A stretch of 64,000 nt of DNA from DASPHG01 sp963849605 (GCA_963849605.1 CAWKHX010000015.1:558001-622000), one strand, 5' to 3'. Positions 1 through 9,720 are shown, counted from the first letter of the stretch. The notes: a model not told the origin generated them from the letters alone. Numbers and translations: made by a program.

Positions 1-2344
1 CCTCCTCCGTGATGAGCCCCTCGCCGATCAGCTTCTGTGCGTAGATCTTCCGCACCGGCGGGTGCTGCTTGATCTTGTCGTACATGAGCGGCTGGGTGTA
101 GCCGGGCTCGTCGGTCTCGTTGTGGCCGAAGCGGCGGTACCCGATCAGGTCGATCACGGCGTCACGGCGGAACTCGCGCCGGAACCCCATCGCGAGCCGG
201 ATCGCGTGCACGCACGCCTCGACGTCGTCCGCGTTCACGTGGATGACGGGCAGGTCGTAGCCCTTCGCGAGGTCGGACGCGTAGCGGGTCGAGCGGGCGT
301 CGTTCGGGTCCGTCGTGAACCCGAGCTGGTTGTTCATGATGATGTGGATCGTGCCGCCGGTCGAGTAGCCGGAGAGCGCCTGCAGGTTGAGCGTCTCGGC
401 GACGACCCCCTGGCCGGGGAAGGCGGCGTCACCGTGGAGCAGCAGCGGCACGACGGTCGAAGGCTCGTGCACCGGGTCGCGCGCCTTACGGCTCGTCTGA
501 TCCGCCCGCGCGCGGCCCTCGACGACCGGGTTGATGAACTCGAGGTGGCTCGGATTCGGCGACAGCGTGACAGTCACGCCCTTGCCCGCCTTGGTTCGGT
601 ACGTGCCGGCGGCGCCGTAGTGGTACTTGACGTCGCCCGTGCCGCCCTCCGGCATCGCGGTGTCGACGTCCATCGACTGCTCGCCCTCGAACTCGGCGAT
701 GATCGCCTCGTACGGACGCCCGACGGTGTGTGCGAGCACGTTCAGCCGCCCGCGGTGCGCCATGCCGAGCACCACCTCGCGCGCGCCCTCGTCGGAGCCC
801 TCCTCGATCAGCTCGTCGATCATCGGCACCAGCACGTCGAGGCCCTCGATCGAGAACTGCTTCTTGCCGAGGAACGCCTTGTGCAGGTAGCTCTCGAGCG
901 CCTCGACCTGTGACAGCCGCTTCAACAGTGCGCGCTTCTGGTCCGGGTCGAGCGCGGTCCGGTGGGCGCCCCACTCGACCGACTGGCGCAGCCAGACGCG
1001 CCGGTTGTGGCCTGCGATGTGCTCGATCTCGTAGGCGATCGTGCCGCAGTAGGTGTCCTGCAGGTGCGGAAGCGCGTCGGCGAACGTTTCGCCGGGCACC
1101 GCGACACGGAGGATCGACGCGGGGATCTCCCGCATCAGCTCGGGCGTCAGGTTCACGGATTCCGGGTCGAGTGCGGGGTCGCCGCGCGGCGGCGTGCCGA
1201 GCGGGTCGAGGCGCGCCGCGAGGTGGCCGTGCATCCGGTGCGCCTTGACGACCGAGGTGGCGGCCTGCACGGCCTGGAGCAGGACCTCCCCCGGCGCCCC
1301 GGCGACGTCCGTCTTGACCTCGGCGGGGACGGGATCCTCCGCGGTGATCTTCGATGCGACGTCGGCGGGCTTGGCCGGGCCCGGCGGTGTCAGGTCGAGC
1401 GCGCCGAAGATCGTGTCGTAGAAGCCTTCCTCGCCCTGGAGCAGCGAGTCGATTCGCTTGAGGAACTCACCCGACTCCGCTCCCTGGATCACGCGGTGGT
1501 CGTAGGTCGAGGTCATCGTCATGACCTTGCTCACGCCTAGCTCGCTCAGCCTCGCGGGATCGGCGCCCGTCAATCCCGGCGGCAACGCGATCGCCCCCGT
1601 CGCGATGATCGTGCCCTGCCCCGGCATCAGCCGCGGCACGGAGGCAACGGTCCCGATCCCGCCGGGGTTGGTGAGGGTGATGTTCGCGCCCGTGTAGGCG
1701 TCCGGCGGAAGCGTGTTGTCGCGTGCGCCCACGACGAGCTCGTCGTAGCGGGCCGCGAAGGACCGGAAGTCGAGCCGGTCGGCCTGGTGGATGACCGGGA
1801 CGATCAGCGAGCGAGCCCCATCCTTGCGCTCGACGTCGACGGCCAGCCCGAGGCTGACGCCCTCGGGCACGACCCGCTGCGGCTTGCCGTCGGCCTCGGC
1901 GTAGGCGTTCGTCATCACGTGCATGTCACGCGCCGCCTGCACGATCGCCCACGCGATCAGGTGGGTGAAGGAAAGTTTCTGCCCGGCGGCCTTGAGCGCC
2001 TTGCGGCGCCCGTCGAGGATGCTCACGGAGAGCGTGCGGAAGCTGGTCGCCGTCGGGATCGTGCGGCTCTCGTTCATGAAGCGCGCGAGCGTCGCCGCGG
2101 GGCCACGTAGCGGCGTGGTTCCCGCCGGCGGGGTCTTCGCGGGGGCGGCGGGCGCGGCCGTGGGCGGCGCGCCGCCGTTCCCGTCCACGAGCGCCAGCAC
2201 GTCGTTCTTCGTGACCTTGCCGCCGCGGCCGGTTCCCTCGACACCCGTGAGGTCGAGCCCGTGCGCGTCCGCGATCCGCACGGCGACAGGGGTGGCGTTC
2301 GCGGCGCCGTTGTCGGCGGACGCCGGCTTCGCCGCGGGCTCTGT
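1..2344 (-). CDS. kgd: Kgd-type 2-oxoglutarate dehydrogenase/decarboxylase, E2 catalytic + E1 part (partial)
   Basis: Converts 2-oxoglutarate to succinyl-CoA or succinic semialdehyde in the TCA cycle, in the cytoplasm. Reading leftwards from about 2344, the frame holds a peripheral-subunit-binding domain (GVEGTGRGGKVTKNDVLAL, about 2190-2260), then an E2 acyltransferase domain with the catalytic motif TYDHRVIQG (about 1485-1510), then a thiamine-dependent E1 with MAHRGRLNVL and HGDAAFPGQG. The order E2-catalytic then E1 on one chain is the mycobacterial Kgd/OdhA design. The reading frame runs off the left edge, so the C-terminal E1 domains are missing. It is in a different frame from the lipoyl domains just upstream; the break lies at a palindrome at 2352-2377. 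Function is confident, but the true N-terminus is unclear. Confidence 0.9.
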
Positions 2345-3006
2345 CGCTTGGGGGTCTGACCCCGAGGGGTCAGACCCTTGGGTGCCGCTGCGCCCGGCTC
2401 GATGCGGGCGACGATCGTGCCCGACTGCACGGTCTCGTCGGGCTCGGCGAGGATCTCGGCGACCACGCCCGCAACGGGCGAGGGGATCTCGGCGTCCACC
2501 TTGTCGGTCGAGATCTCGACGAGCGTCTCGCCCTCGGCGACCTGGTCGCCGACCTTCTTGTGCCACTCGAGCACGGTGCCCTCCTGGACGGACTCGCCCA
2601 TCTGCGGGAGCACGACGTCGACCAGCTCGCCGCTCGGCGCGCTCTGCTCGGCCTGGGTCTTGGCGGCGACGTGGTGCATCTCGGTCGCGCTGGGATCGCT
2701 CATGTCGGCGCCGCTCTCGTCGCCGCGGGAGTGGTCAGGAGCCTCGGGGCCGCCGCCATTGATGCTGATCTCGCCCAGGATCGTCCCGACGGGCACGGTT
2801 TCGTCGGCCTCGACGAGGATCCGGACCAGCGTGCCGGCGACGGGCGCGGGCACCTCGGCGTCGACCTTGTCGGTCGAGACCTCGAGCAGCGTTTCGTCGG
2901 CCTCGACCTGCTCGCCGACCTGCTTGCGCCACTCGAGCACCGTTCCCTCGGTCACCGAATCGCCCATCTGGGGCATGGTGATCTGCACGGTGGTGCCGGT
3001 GGCCAT
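2345..3006 (-). CDS. Double lipoyl-domain N-terminus of the same E2-E1 enzyme (out of frame)
   Basis: Starts with ATG at 3006 and encodes two biotinyl/lipoyl domains, each with the ETL(L/V)E(V/I)STDKVDAE motif carrying the lipoylated lysine (residues about 46 and 152), joined by an acidic, Ser-rich linker. Such domains swing acyl groups between E1, E2 and E3. Past residue about 205 (GTIVARIEPGAAAP) the frame turns into Arg/Pro-rich antisense-like sequence, while the normal continuation (ATEPAAKPASADNG and the subunit-binding domain) is found one frame over. The parts therefore look like one ancestral gene of lipoyl-lipoyl-PSBD-E2-E1 split by a frameshift near 2345-2400. If two separate proteins are made, this would be a stand-alone lipoyl carrier. 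Confidence 0.8.
2352..2377. repeat. 26-bp perfect palindrome inside the E2 linker
   Basis: Two 12-bp arms, GGGTCTGACCCC and GGGGTCAGACCC, are separated by GA. The palindrome sits exactly where the lipoyl-domain frame and the E2-E1 frame part company, and all three of its minus frames are free of stops. No other copy was found in this window. It looks like a short mobile or REP-like element that entered the linker; that origin is inferred. Confidence 0.7.
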
Positions 3007-3070
3007 CTAGCTCACTCAACATTACCTACCTCGGAACGGCACGCTTGCCTCTTCGTGCAAGGCTTCGCCC

Positions 3071-4657
3071 GTGGCTCGCCGGCTCAAGCACTGGGGGTGG
3101 GGGTACGAGGACCAGCAGCCTCCGTTCGAGCAGGTCCGCGACACCGCCCTGGGGCTCCGCGCGCACCTCGGCTTCGGCGAGGCCGAGGTCGAGCAACCGG
3201 TCCCGCTCGAGGCGGTCGAGCTGCGTCCCGCGCGGGTCGATGTGCCCAAGCCGCTCACCGAGATCGCGGCCGTCGATCCGCACGCACGCGCGTCGCATGC
3301 GCTCGGCAAGGCCTATCGCGACGTCGTGCGCGGCTTCCGCGGCCAGTTCGAGGAGCCGCCCGATGCGGTCCTCCGGCCGCGCGACGAGCCCGAGCTCGAG
3401 CGCGTGCTCGAGTGGGCCTGCTCCGACGACATCGCCGTGATCCCCTACGGCGGCGGGACCAGCGTCGTCGGGGGCGTTGAGCCGCGCGGGCTCGATCGCG
3501 CGATCTCGCTGGACGTGAGGGCACTCGACCGCGTGCTGGAGATCGACCGTTCCTCGCGCGCCGCCCGGATCCAGGCCGGCGCAACGGGCCCGGGCCTCGA
3601 GGACCAGCTGCGTGAGCACGGGCTCACGCTGCGGCACTTCCCGCAGTCGTTCGAGTACTCGACCCTCGGTGGCTGGATCGCCACCAGGGCGGGCGGGCAC
3701 TTCGCCACCCTGATGACGCACATCGACGATCTCGTCGAGTCGGTGCGCGCGCTGACGCCCGGCGGATGGTGGGAGAGCCGCCGGCTGCCGGGCTCGGGCG
3801 CGGGCCCGAGCCCCGACCGGATGTTGATCGGCTCCGAGGGCACGCTCGGCGTGATCACCGAGGCCTGGATGCGCGTTCAGGAGCGCCCGCGCTGGAAGGC
3901 GAGCGCGGGCGTGCTCTTCGACACCTTCGGGGCGGGCGCGCAGGCGGTCCGCGCGCTCGGGCAGTCCGGCCTGTGGCCGTCGAACTGCCGGCTGCTCGAC
4001 GAGGCGGAGGGAGCGCTCACGATGGCGGCACCGGACGGCAAGGCGCTGCTCGTGCTCGGCTTCGAGTCGGCGGACCACCCGGTCGACGGGTGGCTCGACC
4101 GCGCGCTCGAGCTGGCCGGCGACCACGGCGGCGAGGTGCGCGAGTCGAAGGCCGACGGGGGCGGCGATTCGGTCGGCACATGGCGCAACGCGTTCGTGCA
4201 GGCGCCGTACCTGCGCGACTCGTTCGTCGCCGGCGGCGTCATCTCGGACACCTTCGAGACCGCGATCACATGGGACCGCTGGGAGTCGTTCCACCAGGCG
4301 GTGCGCGAGCGCGCCGAGCAGGCCGTCGCGGAGGTGTGCGGCCAGGGACGGGTGAGCTGCCGCTTCACGCACGTCTACCCGGACGGGCCCGCGCCGTACT
4401 ACACGGTGCTCGCGCCCGGGAGAAGGGGCGGCGAGATCGAGCAGTGGGACGCGATCAAGGCGGCGGTCTCAGACGCCGTCATCGACGCGGGCGGGACGAT
4501 CACCCACCACCATGCCGTCGGCCGCGACCACCGGCCGTGGTACGACCGTCAGCGGCCGGACGCGTTCGCCGAGGCGCTCGCCGGAGCGAAGCGCGCGCTC
4601 GACCCGGGCTGGAACCTCAATCCCGGCGTGCTGCTTGACGCCGCGAGCCGAACTTGA
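3071..4657 (+). CDS. FAD-linked oxidase, alkyldihydroxyacetonephosphate-synthase family
   Basis: A 528-residue vanillyl-alcohol-oxidase-type flavoprotein. The N-terminus (HWGWGYEDQQ), the FAD-binding PYGGGTSVVGGVEP motif (about residues 135-148), the GSEGTLGVITEAW segment and the C-terminal THHHAVGRDHRPWY histidine cluster match alkyl-DHAP synthases, which replace the acyl chain of acyl-DHAP with a fatty alcohol to start ether-lipid synthesis. Bacterial members can have other substrates, so the reaction is inferred. GTG start at 3071, with a weak AAGG about 8 nt upstream. It is divergent from the E2-E1 gene, with 64 bp between the starts. Confidence 0.85.
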   Translation: MARRLKHWGWGYEDQQPPFEQVRDTALGLRAHLGFGEAEVEQPVPLEAVELRPARVDVPKPLTEIAAVDPHARASHALGKAYRDVVRGFRGQFEEPPDAVLRPRDEPELERVLEWACSDDIAVIPYGGGTSVVGGVEPRGLDRAISLDVRALDRVLEIDRSSRAARIQAGATGPGLEDQLREHGLTLRHFPQSFEYSTLGGWIATRAGGHFATLMTHIDDLVESVRALTPGGWWESRRLPGSGAGPSPDRMLIGSEGTLGVITEAWMRVQERPRWKASAGVLFDTFGAGAQAVRALGQSGLWPSNCRLLDEAEGALTMAAPDGKALLVLGFESADHPVDGWLDRALELAGDHGGEVRESKADGGGDSVGTWRNAFVQAPYLRDSFVAGGVISDTFETAITWDRWESFHQAVRERAEQAVAEVCGQGRVSCRFTHVYPDGPAPYYTVLAPGRRGGEIEQWDAIKAAVSDAVIDAGGTITHHHAVGRDHRPWYDRQRPDAFAEALAGAKRALDPGWNLNPGVLLDAASRT

Positions 4658-4798
4658 CGCCTCGCCGCAGCATCGCCTCGGCTACGCGGTCCGGCTTGAC
4701 CTCGTAACGGCCGCGCACGATCCGCGAGCGAAGCTCATGGAGGCTGGCGGCTGTCCTCGGTGCATGGCCCACGTACGTAATGGTGTCAGGATCGGCGG

Positions 4799-5797
4799 AT
4801 GACTTCCAGGCGAGAGCTGGGTCGCGCGGACCGCATCCAGGCCGGAATTTGGCGATTAAGACTGCCCTTGCCCTGGACCGGCGTGCCGCACGTGAACGCC
4901 TACGCGATCGCCGCCGGCAGCGGCGTCGTGCTCGTCGACACCGGGATGGCTGAGCCGGGGGCGCTCGGACAGCTGGAGCGCGCGCTCGACCAGGCCGGCC
5001 TGCGGCTCGAGCACGTCCGCCTGCTCGTCTGTACCCATGCGCACTCCGACCACTACGGCCTCGCCGGGCCGATCGTGGACGCCGCCGGGTGCGAGCTATG
5101 GATGCACCCGAACCACGCGCACATGACTCGTGCGGCGGAGGACCCAGACCGGATGCTCGACCGCCGCATCGAGGTCGCGCGCCAGAGCGGCGTGCCCGCG
5201 GACGCGCTGCGCCGCTACGAGGAGTCGCGGCGCGGGGAGGGGATCGGCGTCGCGCGCGTCGTCGAGCCGGACCGTGACCTCGTCGAGGGCGTCGAGATCG
5301 ACACCGACCTCGGTACCTGGCGCGTCGTCGAGACGCCGGGGCATGCGCCCTCGCACGTCGTTCTCCATCAGCCCGAGCGCGGCCTGCTCCTGTCGGGCGA
5401 TCACATCCTGGGACGCGTGTCGCTCTACTACGACTACGGGTACACGCCGAACCCGGCCGGCGAGTACCTCGACTCGCTCGACAAGGCGGAGCTCCTCGAC
5501 GCCTCCCTCTGCCTCGCGGGCCACGGACGCCCGTTCCGGAATGTCAACGAGAAGATCGCAGCGTTCCGCAGCACCGTCCTCGACAACATCGAGACCGTCA
5601 GGCAGAGCGTCGCTGACGGGCCGAAGACCCCGTTCGAGATCGTCCCGGAGCTGCTCGGCACCGACGAGCTGTCGCCGATGATGGTCAACTGGGCGCTGTC
5701 GCAGATCCTCTGCTACCTGCGCTACCTCGAGTTGCGTGAGGAGGCCGCGCCGCTAGACGAGCGTGACGGCGCGGTCCCATGGGCGCGCAGCGCGTAG
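4799..5797 (+). CDS. Metallo-beta-lactamase-fold hydrolase
   Basis: A 332-residue cytoplasmic MBL-fold protein. It has the zinc motif THAHSDH (residues about 80-86), a second-metal region (ETPGHAPSH, SGDHILG) and a C-terminal winged-helix-like extension typical of the LACTB2/glyoxalase-II-like branch. Substrate unknown; thioester or nucleic-acid hydrolysis are both known in the group. ATG follows AGGATCGGCGG. Its last 45 bp overlap the 3' end of metF on the other strand, a tail-to-tail overlap. Confidence 0.85.
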   Translation: MTSRRELGRADRIQAGIWRLRLPLPWTGVPHVNAYAIAAGSGVVLVDTGMAEPGALGQLERALDQAGLRLEHVRLLVCTHAHSDHYGLAGPIVDAAGCELWMHPNHAHMTRAAEDPDRMLDRRIEVARQSGVPADALRRYEESRRGEGIGVARVVEPDRDLVEGVEIDTDLGTWRVVETPGHAPSHVVLHQPERGLLLSGDHILGRVSLYYDYGYTPNPAGEYLDSLDKAELLDASLCLAGHGRPFRNVNEKIAAFRSTVLDNIETVRQSVADGPKTPFEIVPELLGTDELSPMMVNWALSQILCYLRYLELREEAAPLDERDGAVPWARSA

Positions 5798-6652
5798 GGC
5801 CGCCAGGATCGCGCGCGTAGCCGGCGATCGGTTCAGCGTGTAGAAGTGAATGCCGGGCGCTCCGCGGGCGAGCAGGTCCGCGCACTGGAGCGTCGCGTAG
5901 GCGACACCCAGGTCCGCCGTCGCGTCCGGGTCGTCCTTGCGCGCCTCCAGCTCCGACTCGTACTGCTCGGGGAATGACGCGCCGCACATCTCGGTCATGC
6001 GCTTGATCTGGCCGTAGTTAGTCACCGGCATGATCCCGGGGATGATCGGCACCGTGATGCCGGCGTCGCGCGCGCGCTCGACGAAGTCGAAGTAGAACGC
6101 GTTGTCGAAGAAGAGCTGCGTGATGAGGAAGCTGGCTCCGGACTCCTGCTTCTCCTTGGTGAACCGCAGGTCGGCTTCCGGGCTCTGCGCCTCGAGATGC
6201 ACCTCCGGGAAGCACGCGGCACCGACCGCGAAGTCGTAGCCCCCGCGGATCAGCTCGATCAGCTGGGTCGAGTACTCGAGACCACCCTCGGTCTTGATCC
6301 ACTCCGTCTCGCCCTGCGGCGGGTCACCGCGCAGGGCCAGCACGTTGTCGATGCCGGCGCCGCGAATGCCGTCGAGTGTCGAGCGGAGCTCCTCGACGGT
6401 TGCGCCGACGCAGGTGAAGTGCGCCATCGCCTCGATGCCGAGGTCCTGCTTGATCCACTTGACGATCTCGATCGTGCGGTCGCGCGTCGAGCCGCCCGCG
6501 CCATAGGTCACCGAGACGAACGACGGCGCGTCCTTTCGGAGCTCCGCCAGCGCCGCGCGCAGGTTCTTCTCGCCCTCCTCAGTCTTCGGAGGGAAGAACT
6601 CGAACGAGAAGCACGGGTGCGTGTCCTCGAGGATCTGGTCGATCCGCGCCAC
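5753..6652 (-). CDS. metF: Methylenetetrahydrofolate reductase
   Basis: A 299-residue FAD-dependent TIM-barrel enzyme that reduces 5,10-methylene-THF to 5-methyl-THF for methionine synthesis. Seen motifs: FSFEFFPPKTEEGEKNL near the start, SVTYGAGGSTRDRT, NVLALRGDPP and ITQLFFDNAFYFDF, all typical of MetF. GTG at 6652 was chosen because it lies 4 nt after the stop of the preceding small gene and gives the usual family length; the frame is open further upstream but that part is not MetF-like. It is the last gene of an apparent operon with a GNAT enzyme and a small frameshifted gene. Confidence 0.9.
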   Translation of the reverse strand: MARIDQILEDTHPCFSFEFFPPKTEEGEKNLRAALAELRKDAPSFVSVTYGAGGSTRDRTIEIVKWIKQDLGIEAMAHFTCVGATVEELRSTLDGIRGAGIDNVLALRGDPPQGETEWIKTEGGLEYSTQLIELIRGGYDFAVGAACFPEVHLEAQSPEADLRFTKEKQESGASFLITQLFFDNAFYFDFVERARDAGITVPIIPGIMPVTNYGQIKRMTEMCGASFPEQYESELEARKDDPDATADLGVAYATLQCADLLARGAPGIHFYTLNRSPATRAILAALRAARPWDRAVTLV

Positions 6653-6656
6653 GAAT

Positions 6657-6945
6657 TCAGGGTACCTGCGGAGGCACGATGTCCAGCCCCGTTGCAAGGC
6701 GGCGCTCGCCGTGCAGCGAGTAGCGCACGTCGACAGAGTCGTTCTTCCCGTAGCTGCCGAAGAGGCCGAAGAAGATCGCGGTCCAGCGGCCGATGCCGAT
6801 CCGCTCCTTCTCGAGCGGCTTGGAGAACACGAGCCCGCCGTCAGTGACCGTGTAGTCCTCGCCCTCTCGCTGCGCGCACGCCGTTCACCCAGACCTCGTA
6901 CGGGGGTTCGGCGCCGCGCGGCAGCGGAACCAACCAGACAGGCAC
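6657..6945 (-). pseudogene. Small conserved protein of unknown function, frameshifted
   Basis: GTG at 6945 overlaps the stop of the GNAT gene by one base (TAGTG), a sign of translational coupling. The first part reads PVWLVPLPRGAEPPYEVWV; after about 6880 the sensible reading moves by one base and continues EGEDYTVTDGGLVFSKPLEK, then DSVDVRYSLHGERRLATGL, ending at a TGA at 6657. The 289-bp span is one base over a codon multiple. Joined, it gives about 96 residues with one hydrophobic patch (WTAIFFGLFG). I do not recognise a named family. The coding-like composition on both sides of the break argues that the gene is real or was intact recently. Confidence 0.55.
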
Positions 6946-7700
6946 TACCGGCGCTTCTCCCACATCTGGAGCGCGCCATGGCTCTCGTAGCCGAGCCGGG
7001 CGTAGACGGGCTCGCCCATCTTCGTGGCCTGCAGGCTCGATATGTCGCAGCCCGCCTCGCGCGCGTCCCAGAGGGCGCGGTGCATGAGCCGCGCGGCCAG
7101 CCCGCGCCCGCGTGCTTCAGGCAGCGTGGCGACCAACCAGACGCTCGCGTCGCCGTCGACAGGGAGGATCTGAAGGCATGCGGCGGGCTCGCCGTCGACG
7201 TCGGCCACATAGTTCTGCATGTGTCCGGGCGGATACCCGGACAGCATGCGGGTGAACGGCTCGCCGTCGACCGGATAGGCCCGGTTGTTGATGCTCGCGA
7301 CTTCGACAATCAGGTCGTCGCCCGTGCGGTGGTCGATCGCCGGAGGCTCGCCGAGCTTCGCCAGATCGAGCGTCATCGCGGCAGGATCGGCATCGAGCTG
7401 GTGCCCGGCATCGCGCAGCACGGCGATCGCGTCGGCGTCGTCCTCCGGTGTCCACACCGTCCAGGCTTCGATGCCCGCCTCGTCGTAGTGGTGCGCGAGC
7501 TCAGGCAGCGCGGCGACCAGCCCCTCCTGCGACTCGTAGACGACGCTGTTGGGCAGCGACCGCTCCGGCACCGCCGGCACGACCGACGCGAGCACGCCGT
7601 CGATCTCGAGCGACGTGCGCTCCCTCCGAGCTCGGCCGATCAGGCGAAAGGAGGAACGCATGCTGTTCAGCATGCGTTCGTACTCCGGCGGCCGAGTCAC
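6945..7700 (-). CDS. GNAT-family N-acetyltransferase
   Basis: A 251-residue protein whose C-terminal half is a GNAT fold: ACLQILPVDGDASVWLVATL, then the acetyl-CoA loop EARGRGLAARLMHRAL (about residues 205-220), then ATKMGEPVYARLGYESHGAL at the end. The N-terminal half is divergent, as in two-lobed GNATs. Substrate unknown. The GTG at 7700 was chosen because the next upstream gene ends 33 bp earlier; no strong ribosome site is visible. First gene of the short operon ending in metF. Confidence 0.8.
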   Translation of the reverse strand: MTRPPEYERMLNSMRSSFRLIGRARRERTSLEIDGVLASVVPAVPERSLPNSVVYESQEGLVAALPELAHHYDEAGIEAWTVWTPEDDADAIAVLRDAGHQLDADPAAMTLDLAKLGEPPAIDHRTGDDLIVEVASINNRAYPVDGEPFTRMLSGYPPGHMQNYVADVDGEPAACLQILPVDGDASVWLVATLPEARGRGLAARLMHRALWDAREAGCDISSLQATKMGEPVYARLGYESHGALQMWEKRR

Positions 7701-7732
7701 GCGCCGAGCGTAACTCCCCGGCGAGATCCACG

Positions 7733-9304
7733 TCAGCGCTTTTTGGGACCGAGCCGGAGCGAGACCTTGGCGCCGCTCTTCCGCTCCCAGCCGGCACCGG
7801 GCCTCTGGGCGACGACGACCAGCCGCTTTCCCGTCCTCTTCCGCGGCCTGCTGACCTTGCCGAGCGCGCACCCGGCCGCGCGGAGCTTGCGTTTCGCCGC
7901 CCGCAGCCTCAGCCTTTTGACTCGCGGCACGAGACACCGCGGCTCCGGCTCCGTGGCAGGGGGAGAGGCCGCGGGCTGCTCGCCCAGGTCGGTCGGTCCA
8001 CGTCCGCGGAAGACGACCTTCTCGGGATCCCACGGCGACTCGCCCTGGCCGCGTTCGAGCAGGTCGACGCGTTCGCCGACCACCTTGATGAGCGCGTACG
8101 CCGTGTTGTCGTTCTCGTTCGACTCGAGCGTCTCGTTCTGCTTGTCGACCGTCGACTGCACCACGTAGAGCCCATCGCCGTTCGACCCGAACTCCACGTA
8201 CTGCCCGGGCCGCTGCCAGCGGTAGATGTCGCCCCAGCCGACGGTAAGCCCGAGGAAGCCTTCGCTGAACGAGAAGCAGTTGCCTCCGGAGACGCTGTCG
8301 CCCTCGCCGAAGTAGCCCGACGGCTGCTGCGCGAAGCGGTGCCATTCGCCGAAGAGCTGGTCGGCGGGGCAGAACCCCGACTTCGTCCCGCCGCCCGCGG
8401 GCTCCAGCGTCCCAGCGTCGGCATCGACGACGCGCAACAGGTCGTAGGTCAGGACGTTGTCGTCGTGGAAGTGCGCGTGCGTGACGTGGAACGAATAGGT
8501 CCCGGCGTCACGGAACTCGACGGAGTTGTCCGAGAAGTGGATCGCCTGCACGATCGGCCCGCGCTGGATCGTGCCCCCCTCGGGGGCGAACGTGCCCTCA
8601 CCGGCCGCGACGTCCTCGGTGAACGAGAAGCGCATGTCGTAGGGGCCGTCGCCCACGTTGATTGGCCCGCTCGTAAGTCGCAGGCAGCGCTGGGCCTCGA
8701 AGCCGCCGGCCGTCTTCGGCGCCATCTCGTCGGCCGTGCAGGAGAGCGGATGGGCGCCCGCGACGTCAAGCGGCGGGTTCACCGTGTCCGGCGGGTAGAC
8801 GCCGTTTGCGGGGTTCGCGGGCGCTACGAAACCGAACTCATACGGTGGCACGGTCTTGAGGTTGGGCAGCATCGCCACAATGCCTGGCGGTGGCTGCGGT
8901 GCCTGGCGCTCGAGCTTCGCGCGCATCCGGAAGAACGCCCGCGTCGCGCCGTCCGCCACGACGTTGACGGTCCAGTCCCCCGGGGCCGGATCCTCGACGA
9001 ACAGCTCTTCATTGAACTGGTTCGAGTTCGACGCGCTGCCGGCGAGCGACCCGTCGGGCGCCACGGCCTCGAAGCTGAACGAGTCCTCGCGCGACGGCGT
9101 GTCGATCGCGATCCTCAGCCGCTCGGCCGGACCCGTCAGCTTGAGCGGGAACGTGAAGCTGTCCCCGTCGTTTGCCGTCGTCCCGTCCCAGAACGCGGCT
9201 CCGTCCGGCCCGAGCACGATCGGATCCGCCGCGCCCGCCTGCGGGGCGACGGCGAGCGCAATGGCCGCCCCGAGCAGGGCGCGGCCCAGAACCCCCTGCC
9301 ACAT
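7733..9304 (-). CDS. Secreted lysyl-oxidase-like protein with C-terminal PASTA domain
   Basis: A 523-residue exported protein with a signal peptide (residues 1-26, ending QAGAA). Residues about 165-410 are a lysyl oxidase domain: the copper motif HVTHAHFH (273-280), GTKSGFC with K308 and GWGDIY with Y361. By alignment with human LOX, K308 and Y361 match the lysine and tyrosine that form the LTQ cofactor. Such enzymes oxidise primary amines or peptidyl lysine, making crosslinks. Residues about 455-523 form a PASTA-like, strongly basic module, which in other proteins binds cell wall. A role in crosslinking surface proteins is inferred. Confidence 0.88.
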   Translation of the reverse strand: MWQGVLGRALLGAAIALAVAPQAGAADPIVLGPDGAAFWDGTTANDGDSFTFPLKLTGPAERLRIAIDTPSREDSFSFEAVAPDGSLAGSASNSNQFNEELFVEDPAPGDWTVNVVADGATRAFFRMRAKLERQAPQPPPGIVAMLPNLKTVPPYEFGFVAPANPANGVYPPDTVNPPLDVAGAHPLSCTADEMAPKTAGGFEAQRCLRLTSGPINVGDGPYDMRFSFTEDVAAGEGTFAPEGGTIQRGPIVQAIHFSDNSVEFRDAGTYSFHVTHAHFHDDNVLTYDLLRVVDADAGTLEPAGGGTKSGFCPADQLFGEWHRFAQQPSGYFGEGDSVSGGNCFSFSEGFLGLTVGWGDIYRWQRPGQYVEFGSNGDGLYVVQSTVDKQNETLESNENDNTAYALIKVVGERVDLLERGQGESPWDPEKVVFRGRGPTDLGEQPAASPPATEPEPRCLVPRVKRLRLRAAKRKLRAAGCALGKVSRPRKRTGKRLVVVAQRPGAGWERKSGAKVSLRLGPKKR

Positions 9305-9360
9305 GGCCGGGCACGGTAGACGCGGCCGGGTCGGACCGACATATCCACCTCACACAAAGA

Positions 9361-9720
9361 TCAGGGCGGCTGATTCGACCGGCTGTCGAGCGTCCGCCTG
9401 AGCGCGTCGTACGGGGACTCCTTCGGCTTCTGCTCGACCAGCCTGCGCCGCACGCGCCCGATCCACGCTTCGGCCGAGCCGTCGCCGCGCACGTCCACGC
9501 CGGCGCGCAGCCTCCGCGGCCCCGCCAGCTCGAGCCGGCCGACGACTTGCTGGACGGGCTCGAAGCGGCGCCCCACCCGCAGGTCGACTGCGCGGGCATC
9601 GGCGCCGTCCTGAAGCTCGCTCCCGCGCCGCTCGAGCGCGGCGAGTGCCTCACCCAGCTCGCCGAATCGGGTGCGCTCGACTTTCGCACCGCTCCGCGTT
9701 TTCAAGGAATATCCGCGCAC
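9361..9720 (-). CDS. Conserved hypothetical protein, 119 aa
   Basis: A soluble, charged protein with a start like MRGYSLKTRSGAKVERTRF, a short alpha-helical stretch (GEALAALERRGSEL) and the segments RRFEPVQQVVGRLELAGP and GVDVRGDGSAEAWIGRVRR. No signal peptide or membrane segment. It is divergent from the acyl-CoA ligase (32 bp between starts) and 56 bp from the start of the lysyl oxidase gene. Function unknown. The balanced, protein-like composition and lack of a better reading on the other strand support it. Confidence 0.65.
   Translation of the reverse strand: MRGYSLKTRSGAKVERTRFGELGEALAALERRGSELQDGADARAVDLRVGRRFEPVQQVVGRLELAGPRRLRAGVDVRGDGSAEAWIGRVRRRLVEQKPKESPYDALRRTLDSRSNQPP

Noticed and set aside
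7448..9319. A plus-strand frame of about 620 codons opposite the lysyl oxidase
   Set aside because: The minus strand has a signal peptide, copper motif and PASTA module; the plus frame has none.
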